A stretch of DNA of 64,000 nucleotides, from NCBI RefSeq assembly GCF_029714405.1, contig NZ_CP121650.1, forward strand, positions 9,057,001 to 9,121,000. Reading direction: 5' to 3'. Shown here piece by piece: positions 8,500 to 19,991 of the stretch; position 1 is the first letter of the stretch; each line of letters opens with the position of its first letter. The position numbers and the translations under genes are program-made. Source of the DNA: Bradyrhizobium sp. CB82 (GTDB lineage Bacteria; Pseudomonadota; Alphaproteobacteria; Rhizobiales; Xanthobacteraceae). A model generated the notes under the pieces. That model did not search any database, was not told where the DNA came from, and was given only the letters and a program-made list of their open reading frames with translations.

Positions 8500-8527
8500 A
8501 ATATAGCACATTTCCCGCAAAAATCAA
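8500..8527 (-). promoter_or_regulatory. Probable carD promoter
   Basis: On the minus strand TTGATT (8522-8527) and TATATT (8500-8505) are separated by 16 bases in an AT-rich stretch between fdxA and carD. This fits a housekeeping sigma factor promoter and would start transcription about 50 bases before ATG 8439. Confidence 0.5.
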
Positions 8528-8593
8528 TGATTTAGGGGTTTTTTGGCCTGTTTGCGGCGCTGACTAAGGTATTAGGGTTAAGTTTGACCCGAG

Positions 8594-8932
8594 TTAGTCC
8601 CCTGAACCGGGGTTTTTAGAAAAATATTTCTCGAACTTGCCTTCCTGGCCGTCGAATTCCTTCGCGTCCTCTGGCGAATCTTTCTTCTGGGTGATGTTCG
8701 GCCAGCTTTTGGCGTACTCGGCGTTCACTTCCAGCCACTTTTCGAGACCCGGTTCCGTGTCCGGCTTGATGGCGTCCGCCGGGCATTCCGGCTCGCACAC
8801 GCCGCAATCGATGCATTCATCGGGGTGGATGACCAGCATGTTCTCGCCCTCGTAGAAGCAATCTACCGGGCACACCTCGACGCAGTCGGTGTACTTGCAC
8901 TTGATGCAGTTTTCAGTGACGACGTAAGTCAT
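8594..8932 (-). CDS. fdxA: Seven-iron ferredoxin FdxA
   Basis: A 112-residue ferredoxin that carries one 3Fe-4S and one 4Fe-4S cluster. The N-terminus [31 protein letters not shown] and the second block [16 protein letters not shown] show the cysteine pattern of Azotobacter-type FdI. The long C-terminal tail is normal for the alphaproteobacterial version. It acts as a low-potential electron carrier in the cytoplasm. It sits between the S4 gene and carD, all on the minus strand, an order seen widely in this bacterial group. Confidence 0.93.
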   Translation of the reverse strand: MTYVVTENCIKCKYTDCVEVCPVDCFYEGENMLVIHPDECIDCGVCEPECPADAIKPDTEPGLEKWLEVNAEYAKSWPNITQKKDSPEDAKEFDGQEGKFEKYFSKNPGSGD

Positions 8933-9067
8933 CCAACGCTCCGAAAAGCTCTCTCAAATTCGCGGCTTGCGTAGCGCGTAAACACCCACGCCGCAAGATC
9001 GGCAACGGCTGATCATGACCGGTTTTCACGTTTCATCGGCCAAGAAATGAATACGACGCGCAATTAA

Positions 9068-9337
9068 TTACGCTTTGCGCTCGCCCAGCTCCTCATACAG
9101 CACGCGCGCCGAGTTTGCATCGCCCCGCCGCTCGGCAAACGCGATGACCTTCATCACCCGGACCGTCCGATCCAGCGCGATGGTCAGGACGTCGCCGATC
9201 TTGATGGTGTGACCCGGTGAAGTCTCGCGCACGCCGTTGACGCGGACATGGCCGGACTCGACCAGATCGGCCGCCGAGGTGCGCGCCTTCACCACGCGAG
9301 CGTGCCACAGCCATTTGTCGATCCGCTGGCGCTCCAA
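9068..9337 (-). CDS. S4-domain RNA-binding protein (Hsp15/HslR-like)
   Basis: An 89-residue protein almost entirely made of an S4 domain: RIDKWLWHARVVKARTSAAD is the characteristic first helix pair and VRVNG the following strand. HslR (Hsp15) binds 50S subunits that carry stalled peptidyl-tRNA. E. coli Hsp15 is longer, so equivalence is not certain. I start at TTG 9337 because AAAGGAT lies just upstream and no ATG fits. It follows the SUV3-like helicase by 72 bases. Confidence 0.8.
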   Translation of the reverse strand: MERQRIDKWLWHARVVKARTSAADLVESGHVRVNGVRETSPGHTIKIGDVLTIALDRTVRVMKVIAFAERRGDANSARVLYEELGERKA

Positions 9338-9363
9338 TCGTATCCTTTCGCGAACGAGGCCTT

Positions 9364-9397
9364 CTTCCCCTCTTCCCGCAAGCGGGCAGAGGGGAAG
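9364..9397. repeat. Hairpin between helicase and S4 gene
   Basis: CTTCCCCTC and GAGGGGAAG pair around an inner CCCGCAAGCGGG hairpin, making a long nested stem in the 72-base gap. It resembles single hairpins of the family A repeats described elsewhere and may process or protect the polycistronic mRNA. Confidence 0.55.
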
Positions 9398-9409
9398 AGA
9401 GAAACGTTG

Positions 9410-12748
<3,339 letters not shown>

Positions 12749-13318
12749 TCTGGGGGACTAGGTAATCGTGATTGGGGCGAATGTCAGTGCCGTTTGGGGT
12801 CGGAGCGCTCTCCGCACACACCACTGTCATCGCCCGGCTTGCTCCGCTGTCATGCCCCGGCTTGACCGGGGGCATCCAGTCCGCCGCGCCGGCTCGGTTC
12901 TATCACAGGCGCCTCGGCATACTGGATCGCCCGGCCAAGCCGGGCAATGACACCCGAAGCTGAGGCGACATCCCCGCATCTCCCGCAACTGTCTCATTTT
13001 GCAACGCTTTCTCTGCCGCACTTAAGCTTTGGAACGACTCCGGAACGAATCGCGGCCGAATCGCTGACTCCCCTGTGCTTCCGGATTCGTTCACGCAACA
13101 TCTCGCGCCAGGTCGATTTCAGCGCACTAGATGGAGCTTTGATCATCGGCACAAGCGGCGTTTTCGGGGCGAGTTCCTTAATGTTGAGGACGGGCCGGAG
13201 TCGAATCAGAATCGGGCGGGAGTCAAATGGATTCACGCCCGGACGCGGCCAAAACAAAATCTCGAAAACAACCCCATGCAAAGGAGTCGGAGCCTCCCCC
13301 AAGGGGGGCGCGCAGCAA
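12749..13318. other. Intergenic with a family B repeat, no gene called
   Basis: This 570-base gap holds the promoter side of the helicase operon and, at 12848-12952, a family B repeat. The part 12960-13310 contains an open minus-strand frame (12994-13302) without recognisable domain or ribosome site, which I do not call. A stretch near 13255-13290 (AAAATCTCGAAAACAACCCC) looks like a dispersed Bradyrhizobium intergenic motif, from memory only. Confidence 0.4.
12848..12952. repeat. Family B palindromic repeat, copy 1
   Basis: Two half-palindromes (CCCCGGCTTGACCGGGG and GCCCGGCCAAGCCGGGC) flank a variable centre, and the outer TGTCATG and CAATGACA are inverted. Compare 14406-14509 and, in the other orientation, 44900-45003. 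Confidence 0.85.
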
Positions 13319-14194
13319 TCACTGCGTCTTGGCGACCTTGGGCGGCTGGGGGGCGGTGATGAAGCTGGTGGCTTCGAGCATGGCGGGGCCGAGCGGGGTC
13401 GGGACCTTCACCCAGAACGGCACCAGGACCCGGGTTCCCGCGACCGGAGCGAAGGCGATCTCGATGTTGCGCTGGGCTGCGAGGTATTTAATTACCGGCC
13501 GATCCGGGATGTAGCCCGCCACCGGCACGAAATAGAGCGCGCAGACCACGACCGGGCCGCGATAGCCCTTCTCCGCCTTGACGCTCTCCATGCGCTTGAA
13601 ATCGAGCTTGAGGTCGTAGCGCATGCGGCCGTCGAACACGGCGGCGCCGGTGTGGCAGGCCTCCGGCGACACCGGTTCGCCGGTGCCGGGCACGCGCAAG
13701 AGCGAGGCCGTCATCGGGTCCCAGACGCCGCGGCGATGCGCTTCGGTGACGACGATGCGATCGGGATCGACCGGCGGCTCCGGCGCGATGCCGAACTCCT
13801 TCACATTGCCCTTGTCGAGGACGATGTGGATCTCCTCGGTCTTCTTCGAGGTGGTGGTGGAGGCCTGGTAGCCGGTCGCAACCAGCGCGCCGTTGACGAC
13901 GCGGCCCTGCGAGGCGCCGGTGCCGGACCCGCCGGTGAAGGATTTCAGGATGCCGATGGTGCCGCCGCTGGCCGCGGCCGAGAACACGTCGTCCTGGATG
14001 TCGATGGTCCAGGCGCCGCGGCCGACCGGAATGCCTGACAGCGTCGCCTCATACTGCGCCTCGAGCCGCCCTTGGGCCGCCGCAGGCAGGCTTCCCCAGG
14101 CAACGCCCGTGGCGCAAAGGGCCACCATGGCCAGCCAACCGCGACGGCGCGGCCGGGGCGAATGGGGAAATGGCGTGATCACGTTCAGTTGCAA
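13319..14194 (-). CDS. DUF3108 domain protein, exported
   Basis: A 291-residue protein with a basic N-terminus and hydrophobic segment (WLAMVALCATGVAWG) ending in a signal-peptidase-like AAAQ site, so it is probably periplasmic. The body fits DUF3108: YEATLSGIPVGRGAWTI near the start of the mature protein, then conserved DPMTASLLRV and a late YKLDFKR-like block (YDLKLDFKRM). Family members are predicted beta-rich envelope proteins of unknown function. It lies upstream of rpmB in opposite direction, a pairing I have seen in related genomes. Confidence 0.8.
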   Translation of the reverse strand: MQLNVITPFPHSPRPRRRGWLAMVALCATGVAWGSLPAAAQGRLEAQYEATLSGIPVGRGAWTIDIQDDVFSAAASGGTIGILKSFTGGSGTGASQGRVVNGALVATGYQASTTTSKKTEEIHIVLDKGNVKEFGIAPEPPVDPDRIVVTEAHRRGVWDPMTASLLRVPGTGEPVSPEACHTGAAVFDGRMRYDLKLDFKRMESVKAEKGYRGPVVVCALYFVPVAGYIPDRPVIKYLAAQRNIEIAFAPVAGTRVLVPFWVKVPTPLGPAMLEATSFITAPQPPKVAKTQ

Positions 14195-14405
14195 TCCGGT
14201 GGTAGCGCTAGTCTTTGCTACTTAAGCCAAAACCTGCGGCAAGCAATGTGCCCAAAGGACCAATCGCGCGTCCGTCGGGGCGCGGAACCGCGCTCCTCTG
14301 TCACCCCCGATTGCGCCCTTTATGTGATGGTAAGGCGTTTCAATCATTGCCGTTTTCGTGAGCTACGGGCGACGGTGCTTGGCGACCTGTCGCCCCTCGT
14401 TCCGC

Positions 14406-14509
14406 TGTCATGCCCCGGCTTGACCGGGGCATCCAGCACGCCGCGGCCCCTCGGTTGAATACAGCCGTCTCTGGAATACTGGATCGCCCGGTCGAGCCGG
14501 GCGATGACA
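14406..14509. repeat. Family B palindromic repeat, copy 2
   Basis: Very close to 12848-12952, with arms CCCCGGCTTGACCGGGG and GCCCGGTCGAGCCGGGC. It fills part of the 469-base gap between DUF3108 and rpmB; the rest of that gap holds no gene that I can support. Confidence 0.85.
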
Positions 14510-14664
14510 CCGGAGGGTGGGCTGAAATACCCGCCAAATCCTTGACTACCCGCCCCTTCCCCCTATACGTCCGCCCGCTCCCTGCAAGGACAGAGAATTT
14601 GAACCCCCGTGGCGCCCCGAATGGCCGCCGCAAATCGCTGGGGGAAAGGATAAGGGTTTTTAAC

Positions 14665-14973
14665 ATGTCTCGCCGCTGCGAACTGACGGCCAAGGGCCCC
14701 CTCGTCGGCCACAAGGTCAGCCACTCCAACATCAAGACCAAGCGCCGCTTCCTGCCGAACCTCGTCAACGTGACGTTCATCAGCGAGGCCCTCGAGCGCA
14801 ACGTGCGCCTGCGCGTCTCCACCAACGCGCTCAAGAGCGTCGACCACAATGGCGGCCTCGACGCCTATCTCGTCAAGGCCCGCGCCGACGATCTTTCTCC
14901 GCGTGCGCTGGACTTGAAGCGCCAGATCGAGAAGAAGGTCGGCGGCGCCGAGGCTGAGAAGAAGGCGAGCTGA
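14665..14973 (+). CDS. rpmB: 50S ribosomal protein L28
   Basis: A 102-residue L28. [20 protein letters not shown] opens the protein as in other alphaproteobacteria, and [12 protein letters not shown] plus [12 protein letters not shown] are the rRNA-binding core. The extended C-terminus ([18 protein letters not shown]) is usual in this group and explains why it is longer than the 78-residue E. coli form. AAAGGATAAGG upstream serves as ribosome site. It is followed by a strong terminator. Confidence 0.96.
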   Translation: MSRRCELTAKGPLVGHKVSHSNIKTKRRFLPNLVNVTFISEALERNVRLRVSTNALKSVDHNGGLDAYLVKARADDLSPRALDLKRQIEKKVGGAEAEKKAS

Positions 14974-15042
14974 GAGTTTTCCGAGCTGGGGCTAGGGCGA
15001 GTAAGCGTCTGGTCGTGTAAGCTTAGAGAGTTGAGTTTGAGT

Positions 15043-15078
15043 AACGGCCGGGTCGAAAGATCCGGCCGTTTTTGTTTT
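15043..15078 (+). terminator. Intrinsic terminator after rpmB
   Basis: AACGGCCGG (15043-15051) pairs with CCGGCCGTT (15062-15070), followed by TTTTGTTTT. It marks the left border of the accessory island that begins right after it. Confidence 0.9.
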
Positions 15079-15137
15079 GTGAATTCAAAGCCAAGACCTT
15101 GCGCGCTCCGCCAACGAACGCTAACGGATCCGAGGAC

Positions 15138-17548
15138 GTGCACCTAACAAACAAACAACTTTTGCACGTGGGAGTAAATCGCTTGGCCTTCAAGAGCGCA
15201 CCGCCACCGGAAGCCGTACCAGACAGTCCTGAAAAACTGCTGTTAGAACTCCCGCGTCGAAAGATACCAGGGGTGCTGCTTCATCAAGGACAGACGATGC
15301 AGCAATACGTCGCTCGCGGCTTGCTTGCGAGCGATGTCGCGATGCAATTGCCGACGGGTAGCGGAAAGACGCTCGTAGGACTGCTCATTGGAGAATGGCT
15401 TCGACGAAAAAACAATGAGCGGATCGTCTTTCTCTGCCCGACAAGACAACTCGTGAACCAAGTAGTCGCGCAGGCCGAGAACCAATACGGCCTCAGTGTG
15501 CACGGCTTCACGGGTTCAAAGTACGAATTCGATGCTGCTGCAAAAGCCGACTATCTTTCGGCGCGCCGCATTGCGGTAACAACCTACAGCGGCCTCTTCA
15601 ACGTCTCACCATTTTTCGAAAGCCCTGACGTCATCATCGCGGACGATGCCCACGCGACTGAGAATTACATCGCCTCGATGTGGAGCCTCCGCATCTGATG
15701 TGGAGCCTCCGCATCTTAAGAGACGAAGCAGCGCACCGTCCGCTACACTCTGCAGTCGCGGAACTACTGAGACCTTTTCTGGATCAGGCAGACTTTGGAA
15801 GACTCATCGGCGAGATTGATGAGAGTCTGTCGGACGTGGCTTGGGTCGATAAGCTTCCTACGCCGGCTCTTGCTGCTATTGCCAGCGAGTTGGTCAACAT
15901 TATCGACCAATACGCTGGACCCGTTGATAGCCTACGGTTCACGTGGATGTTGTTGCGCGACAATCTCCACGCCTGTCACCTCTACCTTTCTCCATCAGAG
16001 ATACTCGTACGTCCCCTGATTCCACCTACCTGGACTCACGCTCCATTTGCTAGAGCTCGTCAGCGAATTTTCATGTCTGCCACGCTCGGAGAAGGCGGAG
16101 ATCTAGAGCGCCTGACAGGTAGAGAGAACATCGTCCGCCTGTCCATACCGGAAGGATGGGACCGTCAAGGAATCGGGCGGCGTTTTTTTATTTTCCCGGA
16201 AATGTCACTCGATGCCGACGACACAATGGACTTGCGCAAGACACTAATGCAGCGTGTGCCGAGAAGTGTCGTTCTCGTCCCGAACGATCGAGCGAAAGGC
16301 GACACGATTGCCGACGTTCAGGGCAACGGATTGAAGCCGCTCGAGGCTAGCCAGATTGAAGAATCCAAGGAGATCTTCACCAAGGCAACCAGTTGCGTTG
16401 CAGTATTTTCGAACCGATACGACGGCATCGATTTCCCAGGTGATGAATGCCGCCTTCTATTTCTCGATGGTTTGCCAACGAACTCCCAGGAACGATTTTT
16501 TGTCTCCAGGATGGGTGCCTACGCATTACTACAGAGCCGCATACAAACACGCGTGGTACAGGCCGTTGGGCGATGCACGCGCTCATTGCAAGACTTCTCT
16601 GCTGTAGTGATCTCCGGAACCGAGTTAACCGATTATTTTAACAGTCCAACCCGCACCAGATTTCTCCATCCAGAGTTGCAAGCTGAGCTTGATTTCGGAG
16701 CTAGGCAATCATCGAATACGTCGTTTGATGATCTGGTCGAGAACTTCGATATCTTCTTGCGAAATAACGCAGCTTGGGAAGCTGTGAACCGTCAGATTCT
16801 AGCGAAGAGATCGATAGCCACACAATCGATGCCCAGCGGGCTGCCTCAACTGCAGCAAGTCGCGATCGCCGAAATCGAATATCAAAAGCGCCTGTGGCAG
16901 CAGCATTACGAGGGCGCACTGGAGTCTGCGGGTAAGGTCTTAGCCGGACTCACGGACGAGACATTGAGGGGGTACAGGGCTCTTTGGCACTACCTCGCCG
17001 GTGCCGCTGCAGACTACGGCGAAGCTGCCGGAATCGCGGGAATGTCAGCCCGTTCGCGTTCACATTTTGCAGCAGCCAGAGATGCAGCTGCTGGTATTCG
17101 CTGGCTGTCTAGTCTTGCGAGATTTAGACCGGATACGAGCACAAGGGCGCCAGAGGACGAAGCGCTTGCGCTCCAAATTGAGCGGTTAGAGGCTTATCTC
17201 TTGACGCTTGGCACTTCTCACGACGCTAAGTTTGCGAAGAAGGAGAAGGCTATTCTGGACGGGCTCGCCTCTTCGAATGCCAGTTCGTTCGAGACCGCCC
17301 AGCGTGAGTTGGGCAACCTCCTTGGTTTTCAATCTGGAAAGCACGAGTCTGACGCCTCGCCCGATCCTTGGTGGCTGTCGGGCGGGTACTGCATCGTATT
17401 CGAAGACCATTCCGACGCGAAGCCTACCTCCGCGTTGGGTGCGGAAAAGGCTAGACAGGCCACCGGTCATCCAAATTGGATGCGCGCCAATCAAGCACTC
17501 ACAAAAGTAACTTCCGAAACCGACATTCTCTCGGTGCTCGTTAGTTAG
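15138..17548 (+). pseudogene. XPD/DinG-like superfamily 2 helicase, split by 20-bp duplication
   Basis: Frame 1 (to the stop at 15696-15698) has Walker A QLPTGSGKT and the DEAH-type box ADDAH. Frame 2 (open from 15680 to 17548) has SATLGEGGDLERL, the XPD/DinG-like block DGIDFPGDECRLLFLDGLP and motif VI QAVGRCTR. Removing one copy of an exact 20-bp tandem duplication (15677-15696, 15697-15716) joins them into one protein of about 795 residues reading ENYIASMWSLRILRDEAAH. No FeS cysteines of true XPD/DinG are evident. The start is unsure: GTG 15138 is used because no suitable ATG exists. Base composition is lower in GC than neighbours, suggesting transfer; a defence role is possible but unproven. 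Confidence 0.75.
15677..15716. repeat. Exact 20-bp tandem duplication
   Basis: GATGTGGAGCCTCCGCATCT occurs twice in direct succession inside the helicase gene. Because 20 is not a multiple of three it shifts the frame and creates a TGA at 15696-15698. Confidence 0.95.
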
Positions 17549-17594
17549 TCCCACAAAGAGGGCTGAGACCGGAGCGTTTCCTCACCTGCAAAGC

Positions 17595-17801
17595 GTGTCA
17601 CTCTGGCCTTTGGATGAATTCCGAGCATGGGCTAAGGAAGCCGTGGGAGTTGTAAGAAAACTGAGACGGACGCTTGGAGATGACTGCGACCTAGCATGGC
17701 GAGCGGAGGCCCAGGAAGTTTTTGTTCATTGCCGTTATGACGCGCCAAGTCTGTTCAACGATCTTGCAACAAAAAAAGCCGCAGCTCTGCTCCGAAAATG
17801 A
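17595..17801 (+). CDS. Small hypothetical protein
   Basis: A 68-residue frame with GTG start, 46 bases after the helicase. The sequence (MSLWPLDEFRAWAKEAV... RYDAPSLFNDLATKKA) has the composition of a helical soluble protein, but I know no family. It could be the second gene of the helicase operon, or a remnant. It ends convergently 57 bases from the toxin gene of the opposite strand. Confidence 0.35.
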   Translation: MSLWPLDEFRAWAKEAVGVVRKLRRTLGDDCDLAWRAEAQEVFVHCRYDAPSLFNDLATKKAAALLRK

Positions 17802-17857
17802 GAACACTGCAAAGTTCCTTGAGGCAATCGCCCGAGAATTTTATCCTCAATCTTGGA

Positions 17858-18214
17858 TTAGAATGGGCTCTCTTCCTCATCCCAAAGACCCATATCCTCG
17901 GGCGGCGCGAGTTCGACCCAGAGCTTATGAACTTCTCTCTTGGCCGCATCGATCCGAAACCAAAGTCGGAAAGACGGAATGATTTCGGGACCAAGTAACC
18001 GGAGCTTCGTCCTAGCGATATAGACGTCCGCAAATCCGGGGACCAAATCAAATCCCTCGGGATTTCTATGAAGCGCATACTCTATAGGCGCCAAGGCCTC
18101 GTCGAAGAACTGATAGCTACCGCATTGGGCAACGGCAAGCTCATAACTGTGTTCTTCGAGAACAACCCAACCTCTACCATCCGAATTGCTCTGCGAGTTC
18201 ACGGGTACGTTCAA
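17858..18214 (-). CDS. Probable toxin of a Panacea-type toxin-antitoxin pair
   Basis: A frame of up to 118 residues whose start overlaps the end of the Panacea gene by about 40 bases, so the two are translationally coupled. The centre (YALHRNPEGFDLVPG, then FRLWFRIDAAKREVHKLWVE) resembles the beta-strand pattern of RelE/ParE-like mRNA or gyrase toxins, in which a charged R-hydrophobic-F-R-(I/V)-D strand is typical. That assignment is by pattern only. The start is TTG 18214 or GTG 18202. Panacea domains are known to be paired with many unrelated toxins, so the fold needs confirmation. Confidence 0.6.
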   Translation of the reverse strand: MNVPVNSQSNSDGRGWVVLEEHSYELAVAQCGSYQFFDEALAPIEYALHRNPEGFDLVPGFADVYIARTKLRLLGPEIIPSFRLWFRIDAAKREVHKLWVELAPPEDMGLWDEEESPF

Positions 18215-18743
18215 TCTCTGACTTAGTCACGCTTTCATTGGAGAGAAACGCAAATTCATACGGCATTGTATCTTTGTTACAAAGGACTCGCCAACGAACA
18301 TCGTGGCTCGCATCGCTAACTTCAGTGGCGTTCTGATTCCACAGCTCCTTTATGACCTCATCAACAACCTGAAGCTCGTCCGCCGTAAAGTGTTCAAGAA
18401 CGGGCTCACGAAGAGCTACGGTGCGATGCTGCTCGTACCCATTGCCCAGATCCACATGCTCGATCTTAATGGCACCCTCAGCCTCGAGCTCTCGCCGTAT
18501 GGGAACTAGAGCCTTCGGGGCAGGGCCAGCCTTAAGCCTGAAATAGCTCATTCCGGTCAGAGGTACGCCGAATCGCTCAAAGGCCCGGAAATCCGAATAA
18601 TACAAAATCTTGTTGAGCTTCACTGCCCCGAAATGGGGGTCAGCTTCGCTCCGCTTAGAAATGTAGACAATAAGCTCCCTAAACCGTTGAGCCGATCTCT
18701 CAACAGATACCGTGAAGCTCAGCTTCTTGTACTTACCCGCCAC
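18174..18743 (-). CDS. Panacea (SocA/DUF4065) antitoxin-like protein
   Basis: A 189-residue protein. Residues about 35-150 form a Panacea/SocA-like domain (older name DUF4065), with the signature VKLNKILYYSDFRAFERFG, then GMSYFRLKAGPAPKAL and a helical end. The family neutralises diverse toxins, and in Caulobacter SocA is a proteolytic adaptor for SocB. GTG 18743 is the start and GGGGTGAT lies before it. The overlapping downstream gene is the candidate toxin. An AT-rich promoter with an AAGAGT direct repeat lies just upstream. GC content is lower than in the flanking core genes. Confidence 0.8.
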   Translation of the reverse strand: MAGKYKKLSFTVSVERSAQRFRELIVYISKRSEADPHFGAVKLNKILYYSDFRAFERFGVPLTGMSYFRLKAGPAPKALVPIRRELEAEGAIKIEHVDLGNGYEQHRTVALREPVLEHFTADELQVVDEVIKELWNQNATEVSDASHDVRWRVLCNKDTMPYEFAFLSNESVTKSEIERTRELAEQFGW

Positions 18744-18781
18744 GACATCACCCCGGCAGAATCAATTCCTCTTACAAAATC

Positions 18782-18809
18782 AATATAAACACTCTTGACT
18801 CTTTATCAA
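18782..18809 (-). promoter_or_regulatory. Promoter of the toxin-antitoxin operon
   Basis: On the minus strand TTGATA (18804-18809) and TATATT (18782-18787) stand 16 bases apart. The spacer contains AAGAGT twice, separated by one base, which may be an operator for autoregulation by the complex. Confidence 0.6.
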
Positions 18810-18983
18810 TCCTATTGTAGCGACCGCGCCCTTTGTTGATCGAGTCGCTTTTTTCGAGGCCAAAACAGTTGGTTACCAGTCATCTGAGCTTTGACTCGAC
18901 GCCGCCAATATCTTCTGAGCCGTATCAGCGTCCCACTTTCAGCTATACTCGCCTCGGTAGCATCGCCGGAAGGGGACGCTTCG

Positions 18984-19145
18984 ATGGAGCAGGAGGCCAA
19001 TACCGACCCCAAGAACATCATCATCTGCTACGACGGCACGGGCAGATCAGCGAGAACCTCTCCAATGCGCTGAAGCTCGATCGCCCCCTCTCGCAAGACC
19101 GACAAGACGCGGCCGGGACAGCCGAGTTCTATGATCCCGGCCTCT
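18984..19145 (+). pseudogene. Truncated duplicate of the DUF2235 gene
   Basis: From about 18936 to 19145 the sequence follows the 5' end and leader of the intact DUF2235 gene at 22494, including CTATACTCGCC, GGGACGCTTCGATGGAG and the coding blocks for ICYDGTG and FYDPG. A 4-base loss after the GTG codon of DGTG (ACGA missing) shifts the frame, and homology stops around 19145. The remaining gene body is absent. The rest of the gap up to 19427 holds no gene I can support. Confidence 0.8.
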
Positions 19146-19427
19146 CGCGCGACGGCTCAGACGGCGTTCGAAGCGCCAATATTGGATCGCTTTGCGAAGG
19201 CCGCTTCTCGCGCGTAGGGACGAGCGGATCGCGCTCGCCAGCATGTCGGCGGTCGAGGGTGGATCGGAATTACCGGGCTGCAGCCGACAAAGCCGCGAAA
19301 GAGCCAAAGCGCTAACGCCCCGCCCGCCGCGTTAACCGTCCATTAACCAACGCAGCCTAGCTTCACGTCATCGTCCAGTCATCATCAGCCCGAAATGCCG
19401 TCCCGGTTCGTTCCAGGAGGACAGCCG

Positions 19428-19940
19428 ATGTCTGTCGCGTTGCTGACGTATGCCGATCTAGGCGCCCGCCTCGGAATCTCGCGCGAGGCGGCTCGTTCGC
19501 TTGCCAGACGTCGCCGGCTGCCGCGCTCGCGGTCGGATGATGGCAAGGCGCTGGTGAGCGTCGATTTCTCCGAACTCCAGCATAGGCCCCGCCCGCGTCG
19601 CGGCCGCCGCGCAGACCCCATCGCCGCCTCCATGGCAAAGATCGAGGCATTCAAGATCGAGGCGTTCAAGGCGGAGATCGCGCGGTTAGAGGCAAGGGCG
19701 GCCGGCTACAGGGCGGATTTCGAGCGCGAGCGCGAGCGCGCCGATCGGCTGGCTATCGAGCTGCTGCAGGCCGCCGCCGAGACGAGGGCAGCCAATGCGT
19801 GGGCGGCACGATTGGAAGATGAAGTGGCGGCTTTGCGGACCGGTCGCAGGGCTAGCGGCTCGCTCGCCGGACAAGCCGCGCTTCGATTGGGACATCTGGC
19901 CGCGGCCATCGTGCAATCAGACCGCGCGGCTTGCAGGTAG
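19428..19940 (+). CDS. HTH and coiled-coil protein upstream of ftsZ
   Basis: A 170-residue protein; the ATG at 19428 has AGGAGG at ideal distance. Residues 5-45 form a helix-turn-helix (TYADLGARLGISREAARSLARRR), then a basic linker and a long coiled coil (about 65-145, with duplicated IEAFKIEAFKAEIARLEAR and RERERADRL). The design recalls KfrA-like or MerR-like DNA-binding coiled-coil proteins, but I cannot name a family. It is 51 bases from the ftsZ paralogue and in the same direction, so the two may be co-transcribed. Confidence 0.7.
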   Translation: MSVALLTYADLGARLGISREAARSLARRRRLPRSRSDDGKALVSVDFSELQHRPRPRRGRRADPIAASMAKIEAFKIEAFKAEIARLEARAAGYRADFERERERADRLAIELLQAAAETRAANAWAARLEDEVAALRTGRRASGSLAGQAALRLGHLAAAIVQSDRAACR

Positions 19941-19991
19941 CACAGGGTTTTTTCTCCATTCACAGCTTGCCGGAGCAACCGCGAGGATAGA

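Noticed and set aside
12994..13302. Minus-strand open frame of 102 codons between the helicase and DUF3108
   Set aside because: No ribosome site, no domain, and it overlaps a likely dispersed intergenic motif; support is too weak to call a gene.
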